Positions 45,173 to 52,793 of a stretch of 64,000 nt of DNA are shown one piece after another. The position numbers and the translations under genes are program-made. The stretch is from NCBI GenBank assembly GCA_963833885.1, contig CAWHZU010000027.1, positions 1 to 64,000 on the forward strand, in the 5' to 3' direction. Within the stretch, counting starts at the first letter, position 1. Each line of letters starts with the position of its first letter. This DNA comes from JASHPR01 sp963833885 (GTDB lineage Bacteria > Actinomycetota > Actinomycetes > Streptosporangiales > Streptosporangiaceae). The notes under the pieces are model-generated. The model saw nothing but the letters and a program-made list of their open reading frames with translations. It did not search any database and was not told where the DNA came from.

Positions 45173-46179
45173 TCCGCGATGGCGAGATCGTGCTGACCGC
45201 GCCGATCAGGGGCCTGACCAAGGAGGACCTGATCGCGGCGATGGTGGGGCGCGCCCAGGCGGGGGCCTCGGCCGCGGACGGCACGGGCCGCACTGGGGCG
45301 GGAGACGCGGCGGATCGAGATGCAGCAGCGGCGGGGCATGAGCCCGAGCCGCTCGCCGCTGCGGCGGACACTGGGCCAGAGGCCGCGCCGTGCCTGGTGC
45401 TCGAGCACGTGTCGGCGACCGCGCCGGAGGGCTCGGTGCGTGACATCTCGCTCGAGGTGCGCCCGGGCGAGCGGGTGGGCGTGACCGGGCTGCTGAGCGC
45501 CGGCGTGTCCACGCTCGCGCGGGTGGTGGCCGGCATCGCGCCGTACGAGGCCGGCACCGTGCTCGTCGACGGCAAGCCGCTCACGTCAGGGCGCCGCGAT
45601 CTCGCGATGCGGGCCGGCGTCGGCTACATCCCCGAGGACCGCCAGGCCGAGGGCTTTGTGGCGCTGCTCGGCGTGGCCGAGAACGGGACGATGTCGATCG
45701 TCGACTGGCTGGCCCGGCGGCTCGGCTGGCTGCGCCCACGGGCCAGGTCCGCCGCGATGGCGCCGCTGGCGCGCACCCTGTCGATCGTGTCGGCCGGCCT
45801 GAACCAGCCGGTCGGCGAGCTGTCCGGGGGCAACCAGCAGAAGGTCACCGTCGCCCGCTCGATCGCGCGCAAGCCGCGGCTGATCGTCGCGATCGCGCCC
45901 ACCCGTGGGGTGGACGTGGCGTCGAAGGCGCTGCTGCTCGCCGAGCTCGCCGCGGTGACCGAGCACAGCGGCGCCGGCCTCCTGCTCGCCAGCGACGAGC
46001 TGTCCGACCTGGACATCTGCGAGCGGGTCGTGGTCCTGGTCCGCGGCGAGCGGTTCACCGAGTTCGGCGCGCCGCCGTTCGACCGCGAGGCACTGATCGC
46101 GGCCACCGAGGGACTGGCAACGGGCGGCAGCCCGCAGCAACAGCAGACCGAATCCGACGGGCAGGGGCCACCAGCATGA
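45169..46179 (+). CDS. Sugar ABC transporter ATPase, C-terminal half (split by frameshift)
   Basis: Second nucleotide-binding domain of the same protein, read from a GTG at 45169 that overlaps the upstream stop. It starts VIRDGEIVLTAPIRGLTKED, then an Ala-rich linker of about 70 residues. The domain has the degenerate P-loop VGVTGLLSAGVSTLARVVAG usual for RbsA C-terminal halves, GVGYIPEDRQAEGFVALLGV and signature VGELSGGNQQKVTVARSIA. Walker B reads LIVAIAPTRGVDVASK where relatives have LILDEPTRGVD, so the Asp-Glu pair is lost. This half probably does not hydrolyse ATP. It overlaps the permease start by four bases. Confidence 0.85.
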   Translation: MIRDGEIVLTAPIRGLTKEDLIAAMVGRAQAGASAADGTGRTGAGDAADRDAAAAGHEPEPLAAAADTGPEAAPCLVLEHVSATAPEGSVRDISLEVRPGERVGVTGLLSAGVSTLARVVAGIAPYEAGTVLVDGKPLTSGRRDLAMRAGVGYIPEDRQAEGFVALLGVAENGTMSIVDWLARRLGWLRPRARSAAMAPLARTLSIVSAGLNQPVGELSGGNQQKVTVARSIARKPRLIVAIAPTRGVDVASKALLLAELAAVTEHSGAGLLLASDELSDLDICERVVVLVRGERFTEFGAPPFDREALIAATEGLATGGSPQQQQTESDGQGPPA

Positions 46180-47258
46180 GACGGATCTGGCGCGGTGACG
46201 CCGCCCGCACCGCCGATTCGCCGACCGAGGTAACCGAGCGCAGCCGTGCCGAGGTCGAGGAGGTGCTGCAGGGACGCAGCCGCAGCACCGCCGCGATCTC
46301 GCTGGTCCGTGAGGCGGCGCTGATCCCGGTCCTCGTCCTCCTGGTCATCGTCGGCGCGCTGGTCAACCCCGCGTTCCTCACCGCGTCGAACTTCTCCGGC
46401 ATCGGGGCGCAGGTCTCCGCCCTCGGCGTCACGGTCGTCGGCGAGAGCCTGATCCTGCTCATTGGCGGGATGGACCTCTCGCTCGAGGGCACCTACGGCC
46501 TTGCGCCCACCGTCGCCGCGTGGCTGATGGTGCCCGCCCTCGAGTACGGCTCCGGCGCCATGCTCAACCCCTACCTGGCGATCCTGGTCCTGCTCGCCGT
46601 CGGCGCGTTCATCGGCCTGGCCAACGGGCTGCTGATCGTTAAGGGCCGTCTGAACGGGTTCATCGTCACGCTCGGCATGACGATCGTGCTGGCCGGATTG
46701 CAGCAGGGCATCGTGAAGGGGAACACGCTGTTCAACCTGCCGTCCGCATTCAACTACCTGGGCGCGAAGGAATACGGCCAGGTGCCGGTCTCGCTGATAG
46801 TCACCGTGATCATCTTCGTCGGGACCGGGCTGTTCCTGCGCTATCACCGGGCCGGCCGGGCCATCTACGCGGTCGGCGGCAACCGCGAGGCGGCCCGCGC
46901 CGCTGGCATCAAGGTGGACCGGATCCGGATCGGCGTCTACGTGGTCGGCAGCGTGCTGGCAGCGGTCGGCGGGCTGATGGAGGCGGGCCGGGTAAGCGCG
47001 GTCACCGGCAGCCAGGGCTACCAGGAAGGCATCATCTTCGCGGTGTTCGCGGCCGCGGTGATCGGCGGCGTGAGCCTCCGTGGCGGCCGCGGCAACATGG
47101 TTGGCGCCGCGTCCGGCGTGGTCTTGCTCGGCCTGGTGCAGAACATCCTCGACCTGTCGAACGTCTCGAACTACTGGATCGAGGCGGTGGACGGCGGGGT
47201 CATCCTGCTCGCGCTGCTGCTGGCCAGGGTCATCGGCGGAGAGGCCACGGCCGAATGA
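46176..47258 (+). CDS. Sugar ABC transporter permease (RbsC-like)
   Basis: 360 residues with about nine to ten membrane segments. A 60-residue charged N-terminus is followed by LIPVLVLLVIVGALVNPAFL. The conserved block ESLILLIGGMDLSLEGTYGL, the cytoplasmic coupling region AIYAVGGNREAARAAGIKVD and AAAVIGGVSLRGGRGNMVGA are characteristic of branched BPD_transp_2 permeases. It forms the membrane channel for the sugar bound by the lipoprotein at 43335. ATGA overlap with the ATPase and a 28-base gap to the dehydratase show that import and catabolism are one operon. Confidence 0.92.
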   Translation: MRRIWRGDAARTADSPTEVTERSRAEVEEVLQGRSRSTAAISLVREAALIPVLVLLVIVGALVNPAFLTASNFSGIGAQVSALGVTVVGESLILLIGGMDLSLEGTYGLAPTVAAWLMVPALEYGSGAMLNPYLAILVLLAVGAFIGLANGLLIVKGRLNGFIVTLGMTIVLAGLQQGIVKGNTLFNLPSAFNYLGAKEYGQVPVSLIVTVIIFVGTGLFLRYHRAGRAIYAVGGNREAARAAGIKVDRIRIGVYVVGSVLAAVGGLMEAGRVSAVTGSQGYQEGIIFAVFAAAVIGGVSLRGGRGNMVGAASGVVLLGLVQNILDLSNVSNYWIEAVDGGVILLALLLARVIGGEATAE

Positions 47259-47286
47259 CCCGACGGCCCGACCCGCGGAGGCACCG

Positions 47287-48597
47287 ATGACCACGATCCT
47301 CGGCTTCGACACCTACGACGTGCGCTTCCCAACGTCCCGCCACCTCGACGGCTCGGACGCGATGAACCCGAACCCGGACTACTCGGCCGCCTACCTGGTG
47401 CTGCGGACGGACGCAGCCGACGGGCTGGCCGGCCACGCGCACGTGTTCACGATCGGCCGCGGCAACGACATCCAGCTCGCCGCGTTGCGCGCGCTGGAGC
47501 CCTTCATGGCCGGCCGCGACCTCGACGAGACGCTGGCCGATCTCGGCGGCCTGTCCCGCCGGCTGGTCGGCGACAGCCCGCTGCGCTGGCTCGGCCCGGA
47601 GCGCGGCGTGGTGCACATGGCCATCGGCGCGGTGCTGAACGCGTGCTGGGACCTGGCCGCACGCCGGGCGGCCAAGCCGCTCTGGCGGCTGCTCGCCGAC
47701 CTCTCCCCCGCCGAGATCGTCAGCATGGTCGACTTCAGGTACCTCGCCGACGCGCTCACCCCGGATGAGGCGCTTGCGATGCTCGAGCGGGGCGCGGCCG
47801 GAAAGGCTGAACGCGCAGAGATCCTGGAACGCGACGGTTACCCCGCATACTCGACGACACCCGGCTGGCTTGGCTACTCCGATGAGCTGATGGCCGAACT
47901 CTGCGCACAGGCCGTCTCCGACGGCTTCAGCATCGTGAAGCTCAAGGTCGGGGCGCGGCTCGAGGACGACATCCGGCGCTGCCGCATCGCCCGCGAGGCG
48001 GTCGGCGAAAATATCGGCATCGCGCTGGACGCGAACCAGGTGTGGGACGTGCCGACCGCGATCTCGTGGCTACGGGAGCTCGCGCCGGTGCGGCCGGAGT
48101 GGATCGAGGAGCCGACCAGCCCCGACGACATCCTCGGCACGGCCGCGATCCGCGCCGCGATACCGGTCCCGGTCGCGACCGGCGAGCACATCTCCAACCG
48201 CGTGGTGTTCAAGCAGCTGCTGCAGGCTAGTGCCATCGACATCATGCAGATCGATGCGTGCCGGGTGGCCGGCGTGAACGAGAACATCGCGAACCTGCTG
48301 CTCGCCGCCAAGTTCGGGGTACCGGTCTGCCCACACGCGGGAGGGGTCGGCCTGTGCGAGATCGTCCAGCACCTGGCTATGTTCGACTACGTGGCGGTGT
48401 CCGGGACTATGGACGGCCGCGTGATCGAGTGGATCGACCACCTGCACGAGCAGTTCGTCACCCCGGCGGTCGTGACCCGAGGCCGCTACCTGACGCCGAC
48501 GGCCCCCGGCGCGTCCACGGAGCTGCTTCCCGAGTCGATCGCCGAGTTCTCGTACCCGTCCGGCCCCGCCTGGGCCGGCACTACGCTCCACGCGTGA
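47287..48597 (+). CDS. L-fuconate dehydratase (enolase superfamily)
   Basis: 436 residues. HVFTIGRGNDIQLAALRALE and TTPGWLGYSDELMAELCAQA are signatures of the fuconate dehydratase branch. Catalytic residues: KLKVG (Lys near 218), GIALDANQVWDVPTAI and EWIEEPTSPDDILG (Mg-binding Asp/Glu), ATGEHIS, and CPHAGGVGLCEIVQHLAMFD with the His. It removes water from L-fuconate to give 2-keto-3-deoxy-L-fuconate. The ATG at 47287 has GGAG 6 bases upstream; earlier in-frame codons belong to the permease. It follows the transporter and precedes the aldo/keto reductase, placing it in the oxidative fucose route. Confidence 0.92.
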   Translation: MTTILGFDTYDVRFPTSRHLDGSDAMNPNPDYSAAYLVLRTDAADGLAGHAHVFTIGRGNDIQLAALRALEPFMAGRDLDETLADLGGLSRRLVGDSPLRWLGPERGVVHMAIGAVLNACWDLAARRAAKPLWRLLADLSPAEIVSMVDFRYLADALTPDEALAMLERGAAGKAERAEILERDGYPAYSTTPGWLGYSDELMAELCAQAVSDGFSIVKLKVGARLEDDIRRCRIAREAVGENIGIALDANQVWDVPTAISWLRELAPVRPEWIEEPTSPDDILGTAAIRAAIPVPVATGEHISNRVVFKQLLQASAIDIMQIDACRVAGVNENIANLLLAAKFGVPVCPHAGGVGLCEIVQHLAMFDYVAVSGTMDGRVIEWIDHLHEQFVTPAVVTRGRYLTPTAPGASTELLPESIAEFSYPSGPAWAGTTLHA

Positions 48598-48609
48598 GCG
48601 AGCGATGAC

Positions 48610-49590
48610 GTGAGCAGCGATGCGGCTGTCGCGCTGCCGATGGTGCCGGTCGGCAGCTCTGGCGTCCAGGTCACCCGGCTGGTCTTCGGGGGTGCGCCGA
48701 TCGGCGGTCTGTTTGCCCCCGTGGACGACGACGCGGCGCAGGCCACGCTGGAGGCCGCGTGGGACGCGGGTATCCGGGCCTTCGACACCGCGCCGCACTA
48801 CGGCGTCGGCCTGTCCGAGCGGCGCATCGGCCGGTTCCTGGCCGGGCGGCCACGCGGCGACTACGTGCTGTCGACCAAGGTCGGCCGGCTCCTCGAGTCG
48901 GCCGATGGCGATGTCGACGGCGCCGAGGGCTACTTCGGCACGCCGCGGCTGGCCCGGGTTCGCGACTATTCACGAGACGGCGTGCTCGCATCCCTGGAGG
49001 CAAGCCTCGGGCGGCTCGGAGTCGACCGGATCGACATCGCGCTGATCCACGACCCGGACGACCACGGGCCCGAGGCGCTCGACGGCGCGTACCCGGCCCT
49101 CGCCGAACTGCGCGCCGAGGGCGTCATCGGCGCGGTCGGCGCCGGCATGAACCAGGTCGAGATGCTGGAGTGGTTCCTGCCCCGGGCCGACCTCGACTGC
49201 GTGCTCGTGGCCGGCCGGTACACCCTGCTGGACACCCGCGCGGCGGCCTCGCTGTTTCCCGAGTGCCAGCGCCGCGGGGTGGGCGTGCTCGCCGCGGGGG
49301 TGTTCAACAGCGGCGTGCTCGTCGACCCAGCGCCCGGAGCGACTTACGACTATCTGCCCGCCGCCGACGACGTCATGGACCGGGCGCGGCGGATCGGCGC
49401 GGCCTGCGCGCGGCACGGGGTGCCGATCGGAGCGGCCGCGCTGCGGTTCACGCTGCGCCACCCTGCGGTGACCGCCGCCGTTGTCGGGGCGCGCAGCCCA
49501 GCCGAGATCGCCACGGACGCCGGCTACCTGGCCCGCGACGTCCCGGATGCGCTGTTCGACGAGCTTGCCGCCGAGGGGCTGATCGGTTGA
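48610..49590 (+). CDS. Aldo/keto reductase, probable L-fucose (D-threo-aldose) 1-dehydrogenase
   Basis: 326 residues. TRLVFGGAPIGGLFAPVDDD, AGIRAFDTAPHYGVGLSERR (Asp, Tyr), YVLSTKVGRLL (Lys) and DIALIHDPDDH (His) form the tetrad, and FGGAPIGGLF/YGVGLSE text is typical of D-threo-aldose dehydrogenases. It oxidises the sugar to its 1,5-lactone with NAD(P), the first step of the path. It starts with GTG 12 bases after the dehydratase stop; its own stop overlaps the start of the lactonase gene, so expression is coupled. Confidence 0.9.
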   Translation: MSSDAAVALPMVPVGSSGVQVTRLVFGGAPIGGLFAPVDDDAAQATLEAAWDAGIRAFDTAPHYGVGLSERRIGRFLAGRPRGDYVLSTKVGRLLESADGDVDGAEGYFGTPRLARVRDYSRDGVLASLEASLGRLGVDRIDIALIHDPDDHGPEALDGAYPALAELRAEGVIGAVGAGMNQVEMLEWFLPRADLDCVLVAGRYTLLDTRAAASLFPECQRRGVGVLAAGVFNSGVLVDPAPGATYDYLPAADDVMDRARRIGAACARHGVPIGAAALRFTLRHPAVTAAVVGARSPAEIATDAGYLARDVPDALFDELAAEGLIG

Positions 49591-50450
49591 TCGTCGACGC
49601 GCACCATCACGTCTGGGATCCGGCGGCCAGGAGGCACGCCTGGCTGGACGGGCTCCCGGCGCTGAACCGCTCGTTCGGCCTGGCCGACTTCGACCGCGCC
49701 AGCGAGCCGGAGCGGGTCACGGCCAGCGTCCTGGTGCAGGTGCTCGCGAGCACCGAGGAGACCGAGGAGTTCCTGGCGCTTGCCGCCGGGCCCGGCCCCG
49801 TCGCCGGGGTGGTCGGCTGGACGGACCTGACCAGCCCGGCCGTTGGCGACGAGATCGCGCGGTTGCGGGGCCTGCCCGGCGGTAATCGGCTGGCCGGGAT
49901 CCGGCATCTGGTTCAGGACGAGCCCGACCCCGACTGGCTGCGGCGGCCGGAGGTACGCCGCGGCATCCGCGCCGTCGGCGCGGCCGGCCTCGTCTACGAC
50001 CTGCTGGTCCGGCCGCATCAGCTGCCGGCCGCGCTGGCCGTGACCGGCGAGCTCGCCGACGTCACGTTCGTGCTCGACCACGGCGCCAAACCTCCGATCG
50101 CTTCCGGAGCCCTGGAACCCTGGGCATCGCAGATCGGCGAGCTTGCGGCCAGGCCAAACGTCAGCTGCAAGCTGTCCGGCCTGGTCACCGAGTCGGGCCC
50201 GGGCTGGCGGGCGGCGCAGATCGTGCCGTACCTCGACCACCTGGTCGAGGCGTTCGGGCCGGGGCGGCTGATGTTCGGCTCCGACTGGCCGGTCTGCACG
50301 CTCGCCGCCAGCTACGCAGAGGTGGTCGCGCTGGCCAGCGACGCGCTTGCCGTGCGGCTCGGGCAGGCCGAACTCGACGCGGTGTTCCGCGCGAACGCGA
50401 TCAACGTGTACCGGCTCGATGGGGGGCGGGCGCCGCGTAACGGCCCGTAA
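49587..50450 (+). CDS. Amidohydrolase-family lactonase (L-fuconolactonase-like)
   Basis: 287 residues. LIVDAHHHVWDPAARRHAWL has the HxH metal site of amidohydrolase_2 proteins. GIRHLVQDEPDPDWLRRPEV, FVLDHGAKPPI (His) and LMFGSDWPVCTLAASY (the catalytic Asp) match fuconolactonase and related sugar lactonases. It opens the lactone made by the aldo/keto reductase to fuconate. The start is a TTG overlapping the previous stop (TTGA); no other start fits before the HxH motif. Convergent with the regulator, stops 2 bases apart. Confidence 0.9.
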   Translation: MIVDAHHHVWDPAARRHAWLDGLPALNRSFGLADFDRASEPERVTASVLVQVLASTEETEEFLALAAGPGPVAGVVGWTDLTSPAVGDEIARLRGLPGGNRLAGIRHLVQDEPDPDWLRRPEVRRGIRAVGAAGLVYDLLVRPHQLPAALAVTGELADVTFVLDHGAKPPIASGALEPWASQIGELAARPNVSCKLSGLVTESGPGWRAAQIVPYLDHLVEAFGPGRLMFGSDWPVCTLAASYAEVVALASDALAVRLGQAELDAVFRANAINVYRLDGGRAPRNGP

Positions 50451-50451
50451 A

Positions 50452-51123
50452 TCAGAGTGCGGATGCGAGCCAGTGTTCGACCGCCGCGATGTGAACCGTG
50501 GCCCAGGACCTCGCCACCTCCGGATCGCCCGACGCGAGCGCGTCGAGGATCGCGCGGTGCTCGTCGAGAGTGCGCTCCTTGGCGCCAGCCTGGGTCAGCC
50601 CGCGCCAAATCCGGGCCCTGGTGGTCGGCGCGGACAGGGTCTCGAGCAGCGAGCAGAGCACCGCGTTCCCGGAGCAGGCCGCGATCCGCCGGTGAAACTC
50701 GATGTCGTTCGCGACCAGGTCCTCGACCTCCGGGTGTTTGCCGAGGCTGTCCAGGAGCTTGCCGAGCCCGGTGATCTCGTCCTCGGTGATCCGCTCGGCC
50801 GCCATGGCCGTGGCCGCGGGCTCGAGGATCCGCCTGACCTGCAGGAACTCCAGCACCGTGGCGTCCTTGTGGAAGTCCACGATGAAGCTCAGCGCCTCGA
50901 GCAGCAGCGCGGGCTCCAGGCTGGTCACGTACGTGCCGTCGCCGCGCTTGACGTCCAGGATGTTGACCAGGGCGAGCGCCCGCACCGCCTCGCGCAGCGA
51001 ACTGCGGGAAAGCCCCAGCTCGGCGGCGAGGTCCGCCTCCTTGGGCAGCCGGTCCCCCGCGTGCAGCGTGCCGGAGACGATCATCGCTTTGATCTTCTCG
51101 ATGGCCTCGTCCGTGACCGCCAC
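50452..51123 (-). CDS. GntR-family (FadR/FCD subfamily) regulator
   Basis: 223 residues. The winged-helix N-terminus (EAIEKIKAMIVSGTLHAGDR, LPKEADLAAELGLSRSSLRE) is followed by the all-helical FCD ligand domain (VRRILEPAATAMAAERITED, ANDIEFHRRIAACSGNAVLC with metal-binding Asp/His, RTLDEHRAILDALASGD). Such repressors of sugar-acid operons release DNA on binding a pathway intermediate. The GTG at 51123 has GGAGGG 6 bases upstream; extensions further upstream run into Pro-rich shadow sequence. Position at the end of the fucose cluster and a shared palindrome suggest that it controls the cluster and itself. Confidence 0.9.
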   Translation of the reverse strand: MAVTDEAIEKIKAMIVSGTLHAGDRLPKEADLAAELGLSRSSLREAVRALALVNILDVKRGDGTYVTSLEPALLLEALSFIVDFHKDATVLEFLQVRRILEPAATAMAAERITEDEITGLGKLLDSLGKHPEVEDLVANDIEFHRRIAACSGNAVLCSLLETLSAPTTRARIWRGLTQAGAKERTLDEHRAILDALASGDPEVARSWATVHIAAVEHWLASAL

Positions 51124-51139
51124 CGCGGACCCTCCAGCC

Positions 51140-51151
51140 CCGATAGATCCG
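51140..51151 (-). promoter_or_regulatory. Operator-like palindrome upstream of the GntR/FadR gene
   Basis: CCGATAGATCCG (51140-51151) matches the CCGATACATCGG palindrome at 43232-43243 in 10 of 12 positions. It lies 17 bases before the regulator's GTG, where autorepression would act. Confidence 0.45.
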
Positions 51152-51233
51152 ACGTTTGCCCCGAGTATCGCACAAGCCGCACCTCGGCCAGGATCGTCGC
51201 GGCAGGTCAGCGGCGCCGCCTGGGCCGGGTGGG

Positions 51234-52487
51234 TCAGGCGGTGCCGGGCGGGCGGTGGTGCCTGTGGTGCGGCGGCGGCGAGCGCGTCGGTGACGGGGTG
51301 GGCGACGGCGACGGGGCGGGCGACGGGGTGGGTGACGGCGTCGGGGATGCGGTCGGTGCGGGCGAAGGGGACGCGGCCGGGGTGGCCTTCTTCGCCGGCA
51401 TGGTCGTGGCCACCGGCTGGATGGGCGTGGGCTGTGCCACGGACGACGGCACCGCGGCGGACGGGCTTGGCGGCGCGATCGCGGCGGGACGCCGGGTGAT
51501 GGGTTCCGGAGTCGAGCTCGCCGCGAGCGTCAGCGTAAGCCCGGTGACACCGACGACCGCCAGCAGCGCGATTCCTCCGGCGAGTGCCTGCTGCTGCCGG
51601 GGCGCCCGCCGGATCCACCGCGGCACCTGCCCGATCTGCCTCGGGGCCCGCCGCAGCCAGCGCAACCCGGCGTCCACCGAGCCCGGCGGAGCCGACGGCG
51701 GCCTGACCGCGGCCAGGTACGCCCCGGCCGCCGGGCCGAGGAAGATCGGCGCCACCGTCTGCCGCAGGGACCGGCCGCACGCCCCGAGTTCGATGGCGAC
51801 GGCCCGGCACTCGCGACAGCCGCGCAGATGACGCTGCACCATGGCCTCGTCGCCGCCGCGCGTGGCGTTGGCCAGGTGCTGGCCGAGCTTGCCAGACACG
51901 GCCTTGCAGTCATCGCGGGCCACGTCGTACTGCTTCAGGTACTCCTGCCTGAGCCCGGCCCGCGCCTGATCGCCGAGGCCAGCGACGCCGTCAGCGGTCA
52001 GCCCGAGTAAAGCCGCTGCCTCCGCCGGATCTGCCTGCTCGATCTCCGTGTGCCACAGCACGGCGCGGTGGCGTTCCGGAAGCGCACGGAACGCGAGCGC
52101 AAGCCGCGCGTCCTCCAGATCGGCGGCTTCCGGGTCGACGAACAGCGGCTCGCCGAGGCTCGGGATGTCGTCATCGGCCCCGGTACCGCCGGCACTGCTT
52201 CGCTCCTGCGCCACCCGCCGCACCGCGGTGAGCAGAAAGGGCCGCAAGGCCTCCGCGGGCCCCTCGCCGCGGCGCAGCACGCCGTGCAGCCTCGCGAAGG
52301 TCTCGGAGAGCACCTCTTCGGCCTCGACGGCGCTCGGCGCGACCTGCCTGGCCAGGATCCGTGCAGCGGCGATGTGCCGTTCGTGCAGGGTGGCGTAGGC
52401 CGCCGCGTTGCCCGATGCCACCGCCTTGATCAGCTCGGCGTCGCTGCTCGGCAACGCTTGGGAGGCCGGCTCGCCCGACTCACTCAT
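51234..52487 (-). CDS. ECF-type sigma factor fused to zinc-finger anti-sigma domain and membrane segment
   Basis: 417 residues. The sigma part has region 2 (ELIKAVASGNAAAYATLHER, AEEVLSETFARLHGVLRRGE) and region 4 (LALAFRALPERHRAVLWHTE, AAALLGLTADGVAGLGDQAR). A putative zinc finger of the anti-sigma type follows near 200-225 (HLANATRGGDEAMVQRHLRG with CRECRA giving H-x-C-x2-C), then one membrane helix (ALAGGIALLAVVGVTGLTLT). A 90-residue extracytoplasmic Pro/Ser/Thr tail made of PSPTPSP repeats ends in a His-rich segment. The layout suggests a sigma factor tethered to the membrane by its own anti-sigma. The ATG at 52487 is chosen at MSESGEP; promoter targets are unknown. Confidence 0.85.
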   Translation of the reverse strand: MSESGEPASQALPSSDAELIKAVASGNAAAYATLHERHIAAARILARQVAPSAVEAEEVLSETFARLHGVLRRGEGPAEALRPFLLTAVRRVAQERSSAGGTGADDDIPSLGEPLFVDPEAADLEDARLALAFRALPERHRAVLWHTEIEQADPAEAAALLGLTADGVAGLGDQARAGLRQEYLKQYDVARDDCKAVSGKLGQHLANATRGGDEAMVQRHLRGCRECRAVAIELGACGRSLRQTVAPIFLGPAAGAYLAAVRPPSAPPGSVDAGLRWLRRAPRQIGQVPRWIRRAPRQQQALAGGIALLAVVGVTGLTLTLAASSTPEPITRRPAAIAPPSPSAAVPSSVAQPTPIQPVATTMPAKKATPAASPSPAPTASPTPSPTPSPAPSPSPTPSPTRSPPPHHRHHRPPGTA

Positions 52488-52793
52488 CACGCATCGTCCT
52501 GTTCTGCCCGGAGAGTCCTGCTTCCCAGCCCGCATCATCTCGTGTTCCGGGCCAGGGCGTGGCGGCTTCGCCGCACCCGATCCGCCCCCGCAGGTCACGG
52601 CCGCACAGCAGGGCGCATCCCACGCCCCGGCCCATCCGGGCCACCGCGGCCACCGCGGCCACCACCCGAGCCACCCGGCCCACCCGGGCCAGCCGGGCCG
52701 GCCACCACCCGAGCGGCCGTATCACCGGGCGCCAGGGCCTCCACGCGCCAGCGGTTCACTTCCGTCCGGTGGCCGCCGGACGAAAGCACACCG
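52488..52793. other. GC-rich simple-sequence spacer, no gene seen
   Basis: 306 bases between the sigma-factor start and the end of the lipoprotein gene. From about 52620 to 52720 it consists of repeated ccaccgcgg and cccggcc blocks that produce Gly/Pro/His-rich frames in all readings. None has a convincing start or motif. The sigma gene promoter must lie here, but no clear elements are seen. Confidence 0.5.

Noticed and set aside
51285..51370. CRISPR-like or regulatory repeats in the gacggggtgggcgacgg run
   Set aside because: The repeats encode the PSPTPSP tail of the sigma-factor fusion on the minus strand and have no spacer structure. No CRISPR array is present in the window.
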